Origin: Calliopum simillimum
Lineage: Eukaryota > Arthropoda > Insecta > Diptera > Lauxaniidae
DNA: 64,000 bases
Reading direction: 5' to 3'
NCBI GenBank assembly: GCA_951812925.1
Contig: OX638370.1
Location: 32,607,948 to 32,671,947 of the forward strand
The position numbers and the translations under genes were made by a program. The notes under the pieces are model-generated. The model had not been told where the DNA came from, did no database searches, and saw only the letters and a program-made list of their open reading frames with translations. Shown in pieces: positions 12,285 to 24,883 of the stretch (positions within the stretch are counted from its first letter, which is position 1; each line of letters starts with the position of its first letter).

Positions 12285-13203
12285 CTAGTAAGGCTGTAAA
12301 ATTTGGTCTGGCCAAAGATTAAATACCCTACACTGCAGTATTTTTAAAATTTTGCTCATATGGGAGGTGCTACGCTCTCTTGTCCGAGTTCACCCAGTTT
12401 TTGTCCAGAGCTTGGATTTATAGTTTTAAGTGTCCGAGTGAAAAACGTTTTCAGTATAGCGTTTTGAAGCATTTCCTTATATGGGAGGTGCCACGCCCTC
12501 TTGTCTGAGTTTGGCTAGTTTTAGCTTAGAGCGTGCATTTATAGTCTTTAGTATTTGAGTGAAGTTTGGTTGGATTATCTCAAAAAACTCTTTCAGTATA
12601 GCATTTCGAAACTTTTGCTTATATGGGAGGTGCCAGGCCCCCTTGTCCGATTGCACCCAATTTTTGTTGAGAGCTTTCATTTATGATTCGTAGTGTCTAA
12701 GTCGAATTTGGTTCGAATATCTCAAAAAACGCTTTCAGTAGAGCGTTTTGAAGCTTTTGCTTATATGGTAGATGCCACGCCCCCTTGTCCGAATTCGATC
12801 AGTTTTTTGTCAAAGCTTGCAATTACAAATCGTAGTATTTATGCGTATTTTGGTTGCATTGTCGTGAAAAATACTACTAAAATTGCATTTTGAATATATT
12901 TTTCATATGGGCGGTAGGCGTGTCCGTTGACCGATTTCGCTCATTTTCAATCCCCCGAGCTATCTTTAACGACGGAGGCAGTGTACCAAATTATATTGAA
13001 TTATCTTGCTCAATTCTCCCAAAAAGTGTATTTCAACACACAGCCAGCCAGCCAGCCAGCCAGCCAGACAGACGGACATGGCTATATCGACTCAGGAGGT
13101 GACGCTGATCAAGAATATATATACTTTTCTATATCTGTCACGCCTCCTTCTCTGCGTTACAAACGGAAGGACAAAGTGAATATACCCTGGGTGTAGGGTA
13201 TAA
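12285..13203 (-). mobile_element. DINE-1-like helentron-associated element (HINE), copy 1
   Basis: Inverted relative to the family head. Read on the minus strand it starts ttataccctacacccaggg at 13203. It carries the block taacgcagagaaggagg, the attcttgatcag segment, and a (gtcy/ggct)n microsatellite that is mostly (ggct) here. It then has about three roughly 140-bp internal units (aagagggcgtggcacctccc) and the terminal sequence ccttactag. The head and microsatellite match the known layout of Drosophila DINE-1/INE-1 elements, which are non-autonomous Helentrons. Reading-frame tracks over these elements are spurious. Confidence 0.85.
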
Positions 13204-13364
13204 AAACAATGCAAGATGTGCACCCTATTCTCAATAAAATTAAAGAACTAAAAAACCCATAACGTGGCTTAAGTAGGCTTTTGCTTTAATAAATTGTTTA
13301 TTGACCATATAAATTCCCTTCGAGTTATCGTAGAAATTTTAGTCCAATTGAACTTTTGTTGTAC

Positions 13365-13756
13365 GAGACATGCCCTACTATTTGAAAATATATTCAGGCC
13401 TCTTCTGAAATTCATGTGATTTCAATTACTTTTCATTTAGAAAGTTTTGATGATAGCGGTGAGTCGAACAATTAAAAGTATTAGAATCTCTTTTGAAAAG
13501 AATAATATTCATTTGATTTAACGAAAAAGTAACCGTTTGGGAAACTATCTTAAAAAAACACAAAAGGTCGAAAAATTAGATTTTATCGATTATTTCCTTA
13601 ACGGTTACATTTTCGTAATTACAAATCAATATTATTTATAGAACCTTCACAAAAAAGATTCTAAGACTTTCTATCGTGGGAGTCACCATTTTCATCAAAA
13701 AGCTACCGAAATGAAAAGTCATTGAAACCACATGGAATACGGAACATGTCTCATTG
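13365..13756. repeat. 390-bp imperfect foldback
   Basis: Arms 13365-13550 and 13570-13756 pair imperfectly. The left arm begins gagacatg and the right arm ends catgtctc. Shared segments are gtgatttcaa..cttttcattt, agtattagaatctcttttg and gtaaccgtt. It lies midway between two helentron copies in opposite orientation. No TSD was found. Confidence 0.75.
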
Positions 13757-14164
13757 CAGTTGCCTCGCTGCAATGAGTCTGAAAAAATCATGACACCATA
13801 TGCCAGAAAAAAAAATTATGACACTTTAAGTATTAAAATATTCTGACAGACCTAAACGTTAGACGGAAGGTTAAATAAATTCAAATCTTACAACTAGAAA
13901 TGGTCAGATAAATTGCAAACGTTTCCAAACAATGGTTACGACCCGATTTTTTGAAGAATTTTTTATCCTTAAAGTTTTTCCCTAAAGTAATGTTTTACAA
14001 TCCAAAGTATTTTGTAAAAAAATGCCATTTGAGTGTTTTTGGCTTAAAGCGAAGATTGATTATGCGAAACTTTGTAAAAATACTTAGTAATTTTTAATAA
14101 TTTTTAATAGGCTTTTTGAGTTCACTTTGTCAAAAGAACTATTCCCCGAAATTATAAAAAGTTT

Positions 14165-15070
14165 TTATACCCTACACCCAGGGTATATTCACTTTGTCCT
14201 TCCGTTTGTAACGCAGAGAAGGAGGCGTGGCAGATATAGAAAAGTATATATATTCTTGATCAGTGTCACCTCCTGAGTCGATATAGCCATGTCCGTCTGT
14301 CTGTCTGGCTGGCTGTGTGTTGAAATACACTTTTTGGGAAAACTGAGCAAGATAATTCAATGAAACTTGGTACACTGCCTTCGTCACCAAAGTTAGCTCG
14401 GGGATTGAAAATGAGCGAAATCGGTCAACAGACACGCCTACCGCCCATACAAAAAATATATTCAAAATGCAATTTTATGGGTTTTTTTCACGACAATGCA
14501 ACCAAAATACGCATTAATATTAAAAATTGTAAGCGCAAGCTCTGAGGAAAAACTAAGCGAATTCGGACAAGAGGGCGTGGCACCTCCCATATAAGCAAAT
14601 GCTTAAAAACGCTATACTGAAAGCGTTTTTTGAAATATTCGAATCAAATTTGACTCAAACACTAAGAATCATAAATGAAAGCTCTCAACAAAAATTGGGT
14701 GAAATCCGACAAGGGGGCGTGGTACCTCCCACATAAGCAGAAGTTTCAAAATGCTATACTGAAACAGTTTCTTGAGATAATCGAACCAAGCTTCACTCAA
14801 ATACTAAATACTATAAATGCACGCTCTAAGCTAAAACTAGACGAACTCGGTCAAGAGGGCGTGGCACCTCCTATATAAGCAAAAGCTTCAAAACGCTTTA
14901 CTGAAAAAGTTTTTCACTCAGACACTAAAAACTATAAATGCATGCGCTGAACAAAAACTGGGTGACCTCGGACAAGAGGGCGTAGCAACTCCCATATGAG
15001 CAAAATTTCAAAAATACTGCAGTGTAGGGTATTTAATGTTTGGCCAGGCCAAATTTTACACCCTTACTAG
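14165..15070 (+). mobile_element. DINE-1-like HINE, copy 2 (complete ends)
   Basis: Starts ttataccctacaccc. It ends with the hairpin tttggccaggccaaa followed by the terminal ctag at 15067-15070, then a T. A short hairpin a few bases before a CTRR-type end is the known Helitron/Helentron 3' signature. About three internal tandem units are present. With copy 1 it forms a 0.9-kb inverted pair around 13.2-14.2 kb. Confidence 0.87.
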
Positions 15071-15464
15071 TTAAATATGTATTTGAAAAAAAAACTTAAA
15101 AGTTTTCTCTGACATATGTATATTCTCAACAATGTCACAAAACATCTTTTAGAAAAAAAATTAAAAAAAACTTCAATGTCATATTGAAATCAAGTCCCAC
15201 CCTTGTAGTTGGGCTCCCCCAGTGCAGCACTAACGATTTCCCTCACCACTAGTAGTGGTGACTTACTACTTTCCTTACCACTGGCCATACATTTACCTAA
15301 CGAATTCAACATGGGGATGTCATTGCTTAGTACAGTGCGGTACGTCACCGCATCACCATTCGCTAGCCACTTCACTAACGAATAGTCGTTACGTATTTCG
15401 TTAGTTCGTTAGTCTACCGAAAAAGAGCGCTCTCTTAGTGAAAAAAAAAATAAAAAAAAAACCA
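15071..15464. other. Spacer with small ACTAGT palindromes
   Basis: Contains caccactagtagtggtg (perfect palindrome) and repeated cgttagttcgttag. No gene. It may be part of the element hosting the tRNA-like segment at 15.5 kb, but its ends could not be fixed. Confidence 0.4.
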
Positions 15465-15540
15465 TCCATACCGAGATTCGAACCAAGGGAACAACGTCTT
15501 ATACCTATGTAGATAAATTACGAAGTCTTTAGCTCATTTC
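15465..15540 (-). repeat. tRNA-like segment with A- and B-box (no. 5)
   Basis: On the minus strand an A-box-like atgagctaaagac (15537-15525) is followed about 50 bases later by ttggttcgaatctcgg, a near-perfect B-box (core 15484-15475), then ggtatggatgg and a T-rich tail. The acceptor-stem partner and CCA context are lacking, so it is not a normal tRNA gene. It is a tRNA-derived SINE head or element core. Confidence 0.65.
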
Positions 15541-16740
15541 ACTATTAAGCTTATTGACGTTGTTGTGTGAAATTTGTATTTAAACAATTGAAAAAAATTT
15601 ATATTTTTTTTTTTTAATTTTGTTCTCGTTCTTTTTATTTTGCTCTTTTGATAAATAACCCCGCAGGCAAACGGACTAGTTTAAGAGCAGTTCATTAACT
15701 AGTCCTTTACTAATCAGTACTAGTCCGACTTCACTCCCTTTTGCATACACGTAACTGTTCTTTTTTGTGTGTTGATGTCCTACGAAATTTCAATTGGCCC
15801 CATATGCATTACTTTTACACCAGTCCGGGGCTAGTTGTGGCATGAAGGAGTCCTAAAGTAATCCTATTTTTTTTATTATACCCTACACCCAGGTTATATT
15901 CACTTTGTCCTTCCGTTTGTAACGCAGAGAAGGAGGCGCGGCAGGTATGGAAAAGTATATATATTCTTGATCAGCGTCACCTCCTGAATCGATATAGCCA
16001 TGTCCGTCTGTCTGGCTGGCTGGGTGTGTGTGGTAATACATTTTTTGGGAAAACTGAGCAACATAATTCAATGAAATTTGGTATTCTGCTTCCGTCGTAA
16101 AAGTTAGCTCGGGGGATTGAAAATGAGCGAAATCGGTCAACGGACACGCCCACCGCCCATACAAAAATATATTCAAAATGCAAAAATAAGAGCATTATTT
16201 GCAATAACAGAAGCAAAATACACATAAACACTAGAGAAAGTAACTGTTAGCTCTGAGCAAAAACTAGGCGAATTCGAACTAGAAGGCGTGGCACCTCCCA
16301 TACAAACAAAAGTTTCAAAATGTGATACGGAAAGCGTTTTTTAAGATAACCCAACCAAATTACACTCAAACACTCGGATCTATAAATGCAAGCTATGCGC
16401 AAGATCTAGGTAAACTCGGACAAAAAGGCGTGGCACCTCCCATATAAGCAAAAGTTTCAAAATTATATAATGAAAGTGTTTTTTGAAATAATCCAACCAA
16501 ATTTCACTCAAACACGAAGAACATTAATCGTAACCTCTGAGCTTAAAGTAGGCGTAGTAGGATTAGAGGGCGTGGCACCTCCCATATAAGCGAAAGTTAC
16601 AAAATGCTATACTGAAAGATTTTTTAAGGAAAACCTAACCGAATTTTACTCAAACACTCAGAACAGTAAATGCTTTACGCAAAATCAAAGTGTGCTCAGA
16701 GGTGAGGGCGTGGCACTTCCCATATAAGCAATTTGTTCTT

Positions 16741-17195
16741 GGTTGAAGTATGATAATTTTATATTGAACTAATTTAACAGTCATTTTTGCAATTTTTCAA
16801 CAACAGACGAAAGCAAGTGTTAACATGGAAATTGATAACATATGTTTCGGCTACTTCCACATACATATTTATATATTTTCATATATAAACATGTATATAG
16901 CCTCATCAGATCAGTTTTAGTTAAATCTTGCCAGAAACCGTACTCGAACCCGTGACTCCGGTTTTCTAATGAAAGAGAACGCGGTGCTTAAGCGATTGTG
17001 CTATAGGTCACGAGTAAACTCTCTGAGCAGGATCGCCATTATGCATAAATCATAAGGCTCACTAGCGCCGTCTGTTGTGAAAAATTGCCAAATTGTTAGT
17101 TGGTAACACACTCATACTTCAATTTAGAAAAAGCGCGTTGGTACTTTCATTAGTACTATACAAGCAATAAAAAACGGTCAATAAACTAACTTCAT
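16741..17195 (-). mobile_element. Nested 455-bp insertion with tRNA-like core
   Basis: Flanked by the perfect 11-bp direct repeat aatttgttctt (16730-16740 and 17196-17206), so it is a real insertion into the helentron copy. The left end (ttgaagtatga, then gcaatttttcaacaacagacg) is repeated in inverted form at 17066-17122 (ttgaagtatga, then ggcaatttttcacaacagacg). A tRNA-like segment lies between these arms. An 11-bp TSD would suit a retroposon (SINE), while inverted arms would suit a DNA element. Confidence 0.8.
16935..17012 (-). repeat. tRNA-like segment (no. 1)
   Basis: Minus strand: tatagcacaatcgc (A-box-like, 17005-16992) then cgggttcgagtacgg (B-box-like, core 16950-16940). It resembles a tRNA body with a degenerate acceptor stem. 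Confidence 0.65.
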
Positions 17196-17285
17196 AATTT
17201 GTTCTTATACTCTCCTAATAATATACTTGAAATGCAGTGTAGGGTATTTAGTTTTTGGCCAGGCCAAAGATACCACCTTTACTAG

Positions 17286-19444
17286 TTTTTTTGTTAATTT
17301 GGATTTATATTTTCTTAAAACAAATTAAATAAAGTTAAATTACATTAATAACAGCATTAAAAAAAATGATTTCATTAATTTCGTTTTTTTCCATAATTTA
17401 TTTTGACACACAATTCAAGTGACACAAAACAAAAATTATTTCAAAAGCAAAATAAGAAAATTGTAATTTGTTTTCATGACGATTCAAATTTATTTGCCCT
17501 ACAAACTAAAAACTGATACAAACTAGCCTCAACTGCATCCTTTTTTCACTAGTTTCCGGCTAGTACTAATCGTGAAATAGTATTTTTTGTAGACTGTCTC
17601 ATATTTTTACTACATTTTTTTAGTTTCGCACTCCACCCTGATAAAATGTTGCCTTTTTTAAATAAGAATAGAACAAAAATTCCACACAAATCACAAAATA
17701 AATATTATCTCACAATTGCGTCATTTATATATATTTAATTTGAATTCAATTGAATGATTGTAAATAAAAAAATCAAATAAGAACTTTCAATATCATCTGT
17801 TTTTGAAAATTCAGCGTTCAAAATTCTCACCCCGTCGATTGAAAAAATTGTAAAAATGTTACACTTTTGCCTGCTCAGAGAGCAGCTTTGACAGCCTTCG
17901 CAAGGGGCAGAAAAGTGTAACATTTTTTGAGAAAAGAAAACGCTATTAATTTGAAATTCAAACGCTTTTATCGCCCACGTTAAATATTTTGTTTTTGAAC
18001 TGACTACTTCTTGCATTACCCTGGGTCAAAAAAGGTACTAGAGCTAGTGAAATTGGGCCAAATGTCTCCTTGAGAACTGCTGGGACATGAACGAAACATT
18101 AAAGTAATTTTTACAATTTTTCATATCTTTTATTTTCTATATCTTTTACAAAGCTTTTACATCATACATAATTTTATAATTTTAAATACTTAGCACTATT
18201 TATATAATAAACACTTTACTAATATACTTAACTTAAATTTGCTAAAATCCTTAAAAAATACCACTGAGCGCCTTGAAATATGCAATGATTCATTTAATAT
18301 ATAATTTAAATTCCACTTACAAGCTTTAATTACCAAGTAAAACCAAACAATAAGTGTTTCATGCAGCCACGCCATAAAACAACAAAACAGCAAAAACAAC
18401 GTACCGTACCAAACCAAAAACCAATTGTATTTTAGCCATAATGCAAACAAGCAAAATTTTTGTTTTATTAGTGCTCCATAGTCCACGTGATTCACCGCCG
18501 AAAAAGTACACACAAAAGTGGACAAAAAACCACCAACAAAAAGAGCAAGCAGGAGCTGCTTGTTTTGGAGACACTCCTTAAAATGAAAATACAAAAATAT
18601 TTTGCTGACTTTCTTGACAAACTTGATTTACTACTGACGGTTACTAACGACCAGCAATGGTCGTTGCCAATGTCGGGAGTTTCTGCGCTTTTTTTTTCAT
18701 TTCAATTTCATTATAAAGGACAACTATGTCCTTCAGCTGTTTTTTTACAATAAATATATAGCGGCGACTTGCAAACAAAACATACTTATGTGTTGACATT
18801 TTCAAGTTTTGAGTTATTAAATATTTTTTTCATGCAACACTCCATTTCGCTTATCTTTTATAATAACAAAATTTTTATTTATCTAACTCTTAAATTAAAA
18901 AATTCTTTTGTTTACTCATAACATGTCTCGGTTTCTTGGTTTACACTGTTGTATGTAAATATGCGCGCAGCATTAGCTGACCTTTCAAAAATTCATTGCA
19001 TACTTTTCGGCACAATTGTTTAAAGTTTTCTATAGCCTAACACTTTTAGTTTGTACTCATATTACAGCTTTTATTTGGCTTATTTTGTATAACATTTAAG
19101 TTTTTGCTGTTTATAGCCGGAAGTGTGAAAAAGGTTTTCACATTACATCAGCAACTTTTATGCTACGGCCAACCCCAACGCTGCCGCTACTCGCCGAAAA
19201 GTATGTGTTGGTTTTTTTGCACAATTTTTGTTTGGTTTTACTTTTCGTTTATAGCTTGTATATGGTAACATAAAAAGTTTTTGCCTTATTTAAATTCAAA
19301 ACATGTACATTTTTATATTAGCTTTTTATGTTTTTTATGAGTGGTCTCCTCGAGCAGTGGCGTGTTGAGGAAAGTAAAATGGGTCTATGTGTCCTATACC
19401 TGTTTAATTGCCCGTTGACATTTCGAAACTGTAAAAGTTGTTAA
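17286..19444. other. AT-rich DNA, no supported gene
   Basis: The 132-codon minus frame at 18594-18196 is rich in hydrophobic residues but shows no family signature. It could lie in a 3' intron of the lipase gene if that gene's last exon is further left. Nothing else was recognised. Confidence 0.5.
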
Positions 19445-20125
19445 AATTTGATACCCCCATTTACATCGTCGAAGTTAGCTCATGAGATTGTGAGTGTGTG
19501 TAACAGTTTCTCGAATACGCCCAAACAATTAAGATGTTTGGAAGGAAGCGCTGAGAGAGTTTTTTAAGATAATGCAGTCGACTTTCTCTCAATTATTTAG
19601 AATGTTCTGAACAATCTTCGGATAAAATTAACCAAATTTTAAGACACGAAAACAATGTGATTACACCTTTCGACACGACTTTGCACATATGAAAAAAACC
19701 AATATATTCTAAAAATATGGCTAAAAATACGTGTCTACGTGTTATACGTGTCTTCCTGTCTTTCTGGAGAAGGTCGTCCTTTGAAGTTTTCTATGGCAAC
19801 CTTAAGTGAAATTTTATAGCAAATATTTCTATGATACATATTTATCCATTATTCCACCGTTTGAGGGGTAATTTTTGAAACTTTTTGAGAAATAGTAAAA
19901 AATTACCTATTTGTGGGGGTTGCAGAGGGTTAAAGTTTTCTACAAAAATATTCCCCTTAAAATTCTCCATAAATCTTCAGATGACATGATATACCTCAGA
20001 TGTAAGGATCGTAAAATTTAGTGAATTATGAATAAATCAGTCAGGCTCTGAACTAAAACTTATTAAATTAAGGCAAGAGGTCGTCGTGACAGCTCTCATA
20101 AACGAAATCTTCAAAACAATCTAAT
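19445..20125 (+). mobile_element. Degenerate old DINE-1-like copy
   Basis: Diverged but collinear with the family: tcgtcgaagttagctcatgag, gagttttttaagataatg, ctctcaattatttagaa, then ctctgaactaaaact and gcaagaggtcgtcgtgacag. Head and tail ends are not recognisable. It is probably an older insertion than the other copies. Confidence 0.65.
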
Positions 20126-21842
20126 GTTTGTAATTTCAAGACACGCCATGTCTTGTATCCGCTTTTGATTTGTCAACTACTTCAATTCAGTGATGTCTTG
20201 AAAGTATTTGAATATGCAAGAACAAAAACCAAAAAGTGCACAAACATGTCTTGTTGAATTTCCATCAGTTTAGTTCAGTATACTACAGTATATGTAGTTG
20301 TAGTGTACACTACAAAATGCTACTTTAGTGACAAATGTTGTTTTTCGTTCTCTGCTTGTGCCTCTTTCTTACTTACTCTCTATCTCTTTCAGTGTCGCAA
20401 AAATGTATGAGCGGTACTACAAATCCACTGCGTTGCAACTTGCAAGTGTTACCATATCATAAATTTTACTCTAGTTTTTTTACTCGCATGTTCAACATTG
20501 ACCTGAAGTATTTGTTTGTATAAAATACAGTACACTGAAGTATTCGTTAGGATTGACACTTAATAACACAATACAGCGTACTTCAGTTTCAAAATGAAAT
20601 CAGTGTAGAGTGAAGGTATGAATCTTGAATTTAATTGGATACAATACTTCAGTTCAGTGTAAAATGTGCGAGAAAACAAAGTACACTTGTGTACATTTAC
20701 AGATGTTTTATGCAGGTCCATAATTTAGTACTACTATTTATTCTGTAACTCCTTTTAGGAGTAGGTCTAAGCTAAAATTCATGTACAATTTACAACCAAG
20801 GCTGCTTTTTTAAATGTTCTCGACAAAAAAAGTTGAAAAAAAAAATAACTAATTTAATCCAATGATATTTTCAACAAAAAATAATTTCAACACGCCACTG
20901 TATACACACCCTTAGAATTCAGTTTATGTCCTTGGCTTGAACTAAAGGAAGCAAATATACATAAAGTTACACATATAAATATAACACTAATACAAATACT
21001 AACTAGCTGTTAACTAGCACTACAAGAAAAGAAAAACTGAAAGAAAAAAAATACAAACTGTAAAATGTTGAGGATGACTTAAGCTCTATGACTAAAAACT
21101 TAAAAAATAAAACTAAAAGAAAAAATCTAAATTTACAAAAACGTGGCAACAGCAACATCAATTTCTTTTTTCGTCACATTATTGCTGTCAACATTGGCTC
21201 TCGTTTAACTTGAGTAGAAGAAAAAAATGACCGTAGGCGCCGCATTCTAAAAAAATATCACTTAACAGCAACAGTTACATGGTGAGAATTTTCTTTGCAA
21301 TTTTTCGCCAAATAAAGTGATAAACTGTGCGTCTTTTTGTGCATTAATTTTTTTGTCGAGTATATGCGCCATGTTTTTTGTCAAACTTTTGCACTTCTAC
21401 TGCATGAGTTTGCTTCAACTGTACTTATTTTTACACTTAAAAAAATCATACTGCAACTAAATTTTGTCATCTTGTTGGTATTGTTTCCAATGTTGCTTCT
21501 TGTCCTGTTGCATTGTTGGCTTGTTGCGTTTGCACAACTAATGCTGCTGTTGTACGGCGACCAAATGGTGCAACATCATTTGTATCTAAAAAGAACTTTC
21601 CACGCAATCTGTAAAGGTAAAAAATTAAAAAGTAAATTAAAATATAAAATATTTAAAAAGTAAGTTAAAAGGAAATTATGTGTGGAAAAGTGCAAAAAAC
21701 AATCTAATTATCGGAAAGTTTCTTTTTAAATTAATAAAATACAATTATTTGCATCCAGCAGCATCTTACAGTGTGCTTAAACTCGGAAGTAAGTTTTTTT
21801 AAATAGAGAGTGGCGGGTATATTTCCCTTTTAATCGCTCAAA
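20126..21842. other. Intergenic DNA, no gene seen
   Basis: Contains scattered tactacagta / acttcagt phrases around 20270-20700. The 108-codon plus frame at 21337-21663 is a hydrophobic AT-rich frame without a domain. Confidence 0.5.
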
Positions 21843-22565
21843 ACTTGTCAAAAATACGTGTCGAAAAATGTGTCTTAAAAAAGTGTCAAAAATGTGTCCC
21901 CAAATAAAAGATCGAAAAATGTGTCATGAAAAAAATATCACAAAATGTGTCATCGATAAAGTGTCGAAAATTGTATCAAAAAATATGTTGCCAAAACAGA
22001 ATCGAAAATTCTGGCGTCAAAATAAGTTTTCGAAAAAAATGTGTCGTCCACAAAAGTGTCAAATATTGTGTCGCTAAAAAAAAATGTAAAAATTTGACGT
22101 CAATCAAAAAAAAAATTTGTCGCCCAAAAAAAATGACACAAAAGTGATGTGAAAAATGTGTCGTCGATAAATCTATCGCCAGATAAAGGTTTGAAAAATG
22201 TGTCGCCCAAAAAATTGTCAAAAACTCTGACGAAGTTTTCGCAAAAAAAGCAACAAAAACTGTATTTAAAAATACGTCGCCAAAAAAAGTGTCAAACAAT
22301 GTGTCGAAAAACGTGTCGCCGAAATTTTCGGAAAATGTGTCGCCAAAATAAGTGTCGGGAAATGTGTAATCAACAAAAGTGTCGAAAAATGTGTCGGTGA
22401 AAAAAGTGTCGAAAAATATGTCGCCGAAAATTTCGGAAAATGTGTCACCAAAATAAGTGTCGAGAATGTTTCATCAACAAATGTGTCAAAATATGTGCAG
22501 CAATGTGTTGGTGAAAAAAGTGTCGCAAAATATGTCACTTAAAAAATGTCGCGAATTGTGACGCT
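21843..22565. repeat. GTGTCG minisatellite, about 720 bp
   Basis: Many copies of a degenerate unit of the type gtgtcgaaaaatgtgtcgcc. From 22316 a higher-order unit of about 106 bp is visible (cgccgaaattttcggaaaatg at 22316 recurs at about 22423). Frames on both strands remain open over parts of it and are spurious. Confidence 0.85.
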
Positions 22566-22853
22566 CAAAATTTTTGCCCCCTACGTGGCCAAAGAAGCTT
22601 CACTTTAAAAATAATTTATATGATATTTTTAAGGGTTCTAGCGATCTGGCAAATATTAACTCATGTACACTAGGCGCTATTAGTAGCCCTTGCTTAACTT
22701 GGACATGCCATAGTGAAGCCTTGTACCAAATCTTATAATTGGCTTTAAATGGTTTCAGTAATATGATGAATTTTATTTTTATAGGGCATGGCATTCTTCA
22801 CTGAAAATTATTTCTCCCAATACTCCTTGCATACATGTATACCAAATTTTTTT

Positions 22854-23430
22854 TTATACCCTACACCCAGGGTATATTCACTTTGTCCTTCCGTTTGTAA
22901 CGCAGAGAAGGAGGAGTGGCAGATACAGAAAAGTATATATATTCTTGATCAGAGTCACCTCCTGAGTCGATATAGCTATGTCCGTCTGTCTGGCTGGCTG
23001 GCTGGGTATGCATGGATATATATTTTCTGGGAAAACTAAGCAAGATAATTCAATGGAATTTGGTACTGCCTCCGTCGTCAAAGCTAGCTCGTGGGATTAA
23101 AAATGAGCAAAAATCGGTCAACGGAAACGCCTACCGCCTATACAAAAAATATATTCAAAATGCAACTTTAGGAGTATTTTTCATGATAATGCAATGATTC
23201 AAGAGGGCGTGGCACCTCCCGCATAAGCAAAAGCTTCAAAACGCTATACTGAAAGCATTTTTTAAGATAATCTATACTAAAAACTATTAATGCAAGCTCT
23301 GAGCGAAACTGGGTAAAATCGCACAAAAGGGCGTGGCACCTCCCATACAAGCAAAAGCTTCAAAATGCTATACTGAAAAAGTTTTTTGAGATAATCCAAT
23401 CAAATTTCAATCAGACACTAAGAACTGCTT
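22854..23430 (+). mobile_element. DINE-1-like HINE, copy 5 (3' truncated)
   Basis: Good head (ttataccctacacccagggt) and microsatellite, two internal units, then loss of family sequence after cagacactaagaact. The terminal hairpin and ctag are absent. Confidence 0.82.
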
Positions 23431-23652
23431 TATTTTTTAACCTATGACTTAGCCATTTTTTTATACGAACACAATGTAAAAACTGCTTTAAAATCGGTCT
23501 GTAAGTTTCCAAGTCAATAAAAAACAATTAAACAAACAAAATCTCATTTTCATAAGTTTATTTTCGTTTTTTTCTCATAACTTGAAAATTATGAAAGACA
23601 GCTCACAATTTGAAACATTTTTGAAATCAGTACTGTCTAATAAAAGGAAAGT

Positions 23653-24250
23653 GGTAGGTTAAGGGAGGGATATATTTTTAATAAAACTCAAAAAACATAA
23701 AACAAAACAATAAATTGTATGTCATTCATTAAAGGAAACAATTCACCTTTATTCTGAAACACTTTAAGGAAAATATCTCATCAGGATAAAGAAAAAAAAT
23801 TAAAAAACTGAAAATACTCAAAACGAAGATCAAAAACAAGTGTAGTGTTTGTTATATGGACTATATAGTCCATGTTGGACTATATGGACTATACATAGTC
23901 CCCACAAGTTGCATGTTATGGAAAACCGTCAGATTTTTTATGATTCCAAGAACGTCAGATTACACACTCAACGGTCTTCTAAGTAAAGAGTATTACATTA
24001 TATGCATTTTTCAACTTCTTTTCATTTGTAGTTTACAAATTACAAAAAATGACTATCAGACTCGTCAAGAAAACTGAAACTAGATCCACCATCTAAAGAA
24101 GATGATAAATACATTTGTTTATTGAGGTTTTTTTCTTCGGTGGTCCATATTACCTGCACCACGTGTTGGTGAAATAAATGTTTTTTTATCAAAAAATTCT
24201 TGTGGTCAATGAACTAATTTGTGTTGATAAATTATGAATGGTATTCACTG
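23653..24250. mobile_element. Partial copy of the GGGTAAGGGAGGG MITE family
   Basis: Starts taggttaagggagggatat and follows the element at 42.4 kb closely: ctcatcaggataaagaaaa, actgaaaatactcaaaa, gtggtccatattacc, gtgaaataaatg. The right terminus is missing. A small palindrome (atggactatatagtccat) lies near 23860. Confidence 0.75.
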
Positions 24251-24512
24251 ACCGAAGTCTTGATTTCATATAAAATTTTATTTAATTATATTGAACATAA
24301 CAGCATGAACACTACTAAAACATTACATTTTATGTGACCAAAACTAGAATCGAACTTTGTTAATGGATGTTTGGCTGACTCACTGTTTAGTAATTTTACT
24401 TGGCAAATATCTACATACAAATACTCGTATGTGCCAATGTATAAACTTTTCCCAAAAGAAAGAAAATTACATTTCAAAAACATGCAAGTACAATTACGAA
24501 AAAAAAACTTAC

Positions 24513-24666
24513 CTTCTATCAGCACCCATGCCCATGAAGGCACGTCCATTGCCATCTTTGCAAAGGGCAAATGTTTTTGATGGCTCGCATCTATTCACCG
24601 GAAATGCTTGCGGCCATTTAACAGATTCTATAAAATATTCCCAAGCGCGCTGATGACTGCAACCGA
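24513..24666 (-). CDS. Lipase gene, exon E (C-terminal part of the catalytic domain)
   Basis: Last exon that I can read of the pancreatic-lipase-like gene. The acceptor ..tttattcaag precedes tcggttgc and restores the frame from exon D, giving GCSHQRAWEYFIES. Cys-Ser-His-x-Arg followed by an aromatic stretch is the conserved block after the lid in this family. The exon ends gctgatagaag before a strong donor gtaagt. Codon phase at the donor is 2, so another exon must follow at lower coordinates. I could not find it and its position is unknown. Confidence 0.88.
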
Positions 24667-24883
24667 CTTGAATAAATGAAAAAAAACAAAAAGAAATTGA
24701 GAAGTGAAACAACACAAAAAAAACAAAAAAAAAACTTTTTTTTTAACATAGCAACATTAAAATTCATTTAATGCGCTACATTTCACTCGAGGCAAGTAAG
24801 CAGCTTGCCAGATAACCCCTATAGTTTCTCATATACAGAGCTTTACCCCACATCGCTTTTTCTCTCTCATTTCTCACACTCAC

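Larger units (their letters stand above)
15876..17285 (+). mobile_element. DINE-1-like HINE, copy 3, split by a nested insertion
   Basis: Starts ttataccctacaccc and has four or more internal gggcgtggcacctcccatataagc units. It resumes after an insertion at 17235 with gcagtgtagggtattta, the hairpin ttggccaggccaa and the terminal ctag at 17282-17285. The inserted sequence is 16741-17195. Confidence 0.85.

Noticed and set aside
12890..13196. Frames of 60-97 codons repeated in several places (ending ..NIPWV)
   Set aside because: They all come from the DINE-1-like head read in reverse; repeated because the element is repeated.
18196..18594. 132-codon hydrophobic frame as a membrane protein
   Set aside because: Phe/Leu-rich composition follows from T/A richness; overlapping frame 18574-18359 is equally plausible; no family match.
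21843..22565. CRISPR-like array from regular GTGTCG phrases
   Set aside because: Units are irregular, without constant repeats and unique spacers; a eukaryotic minisatellite explains it.
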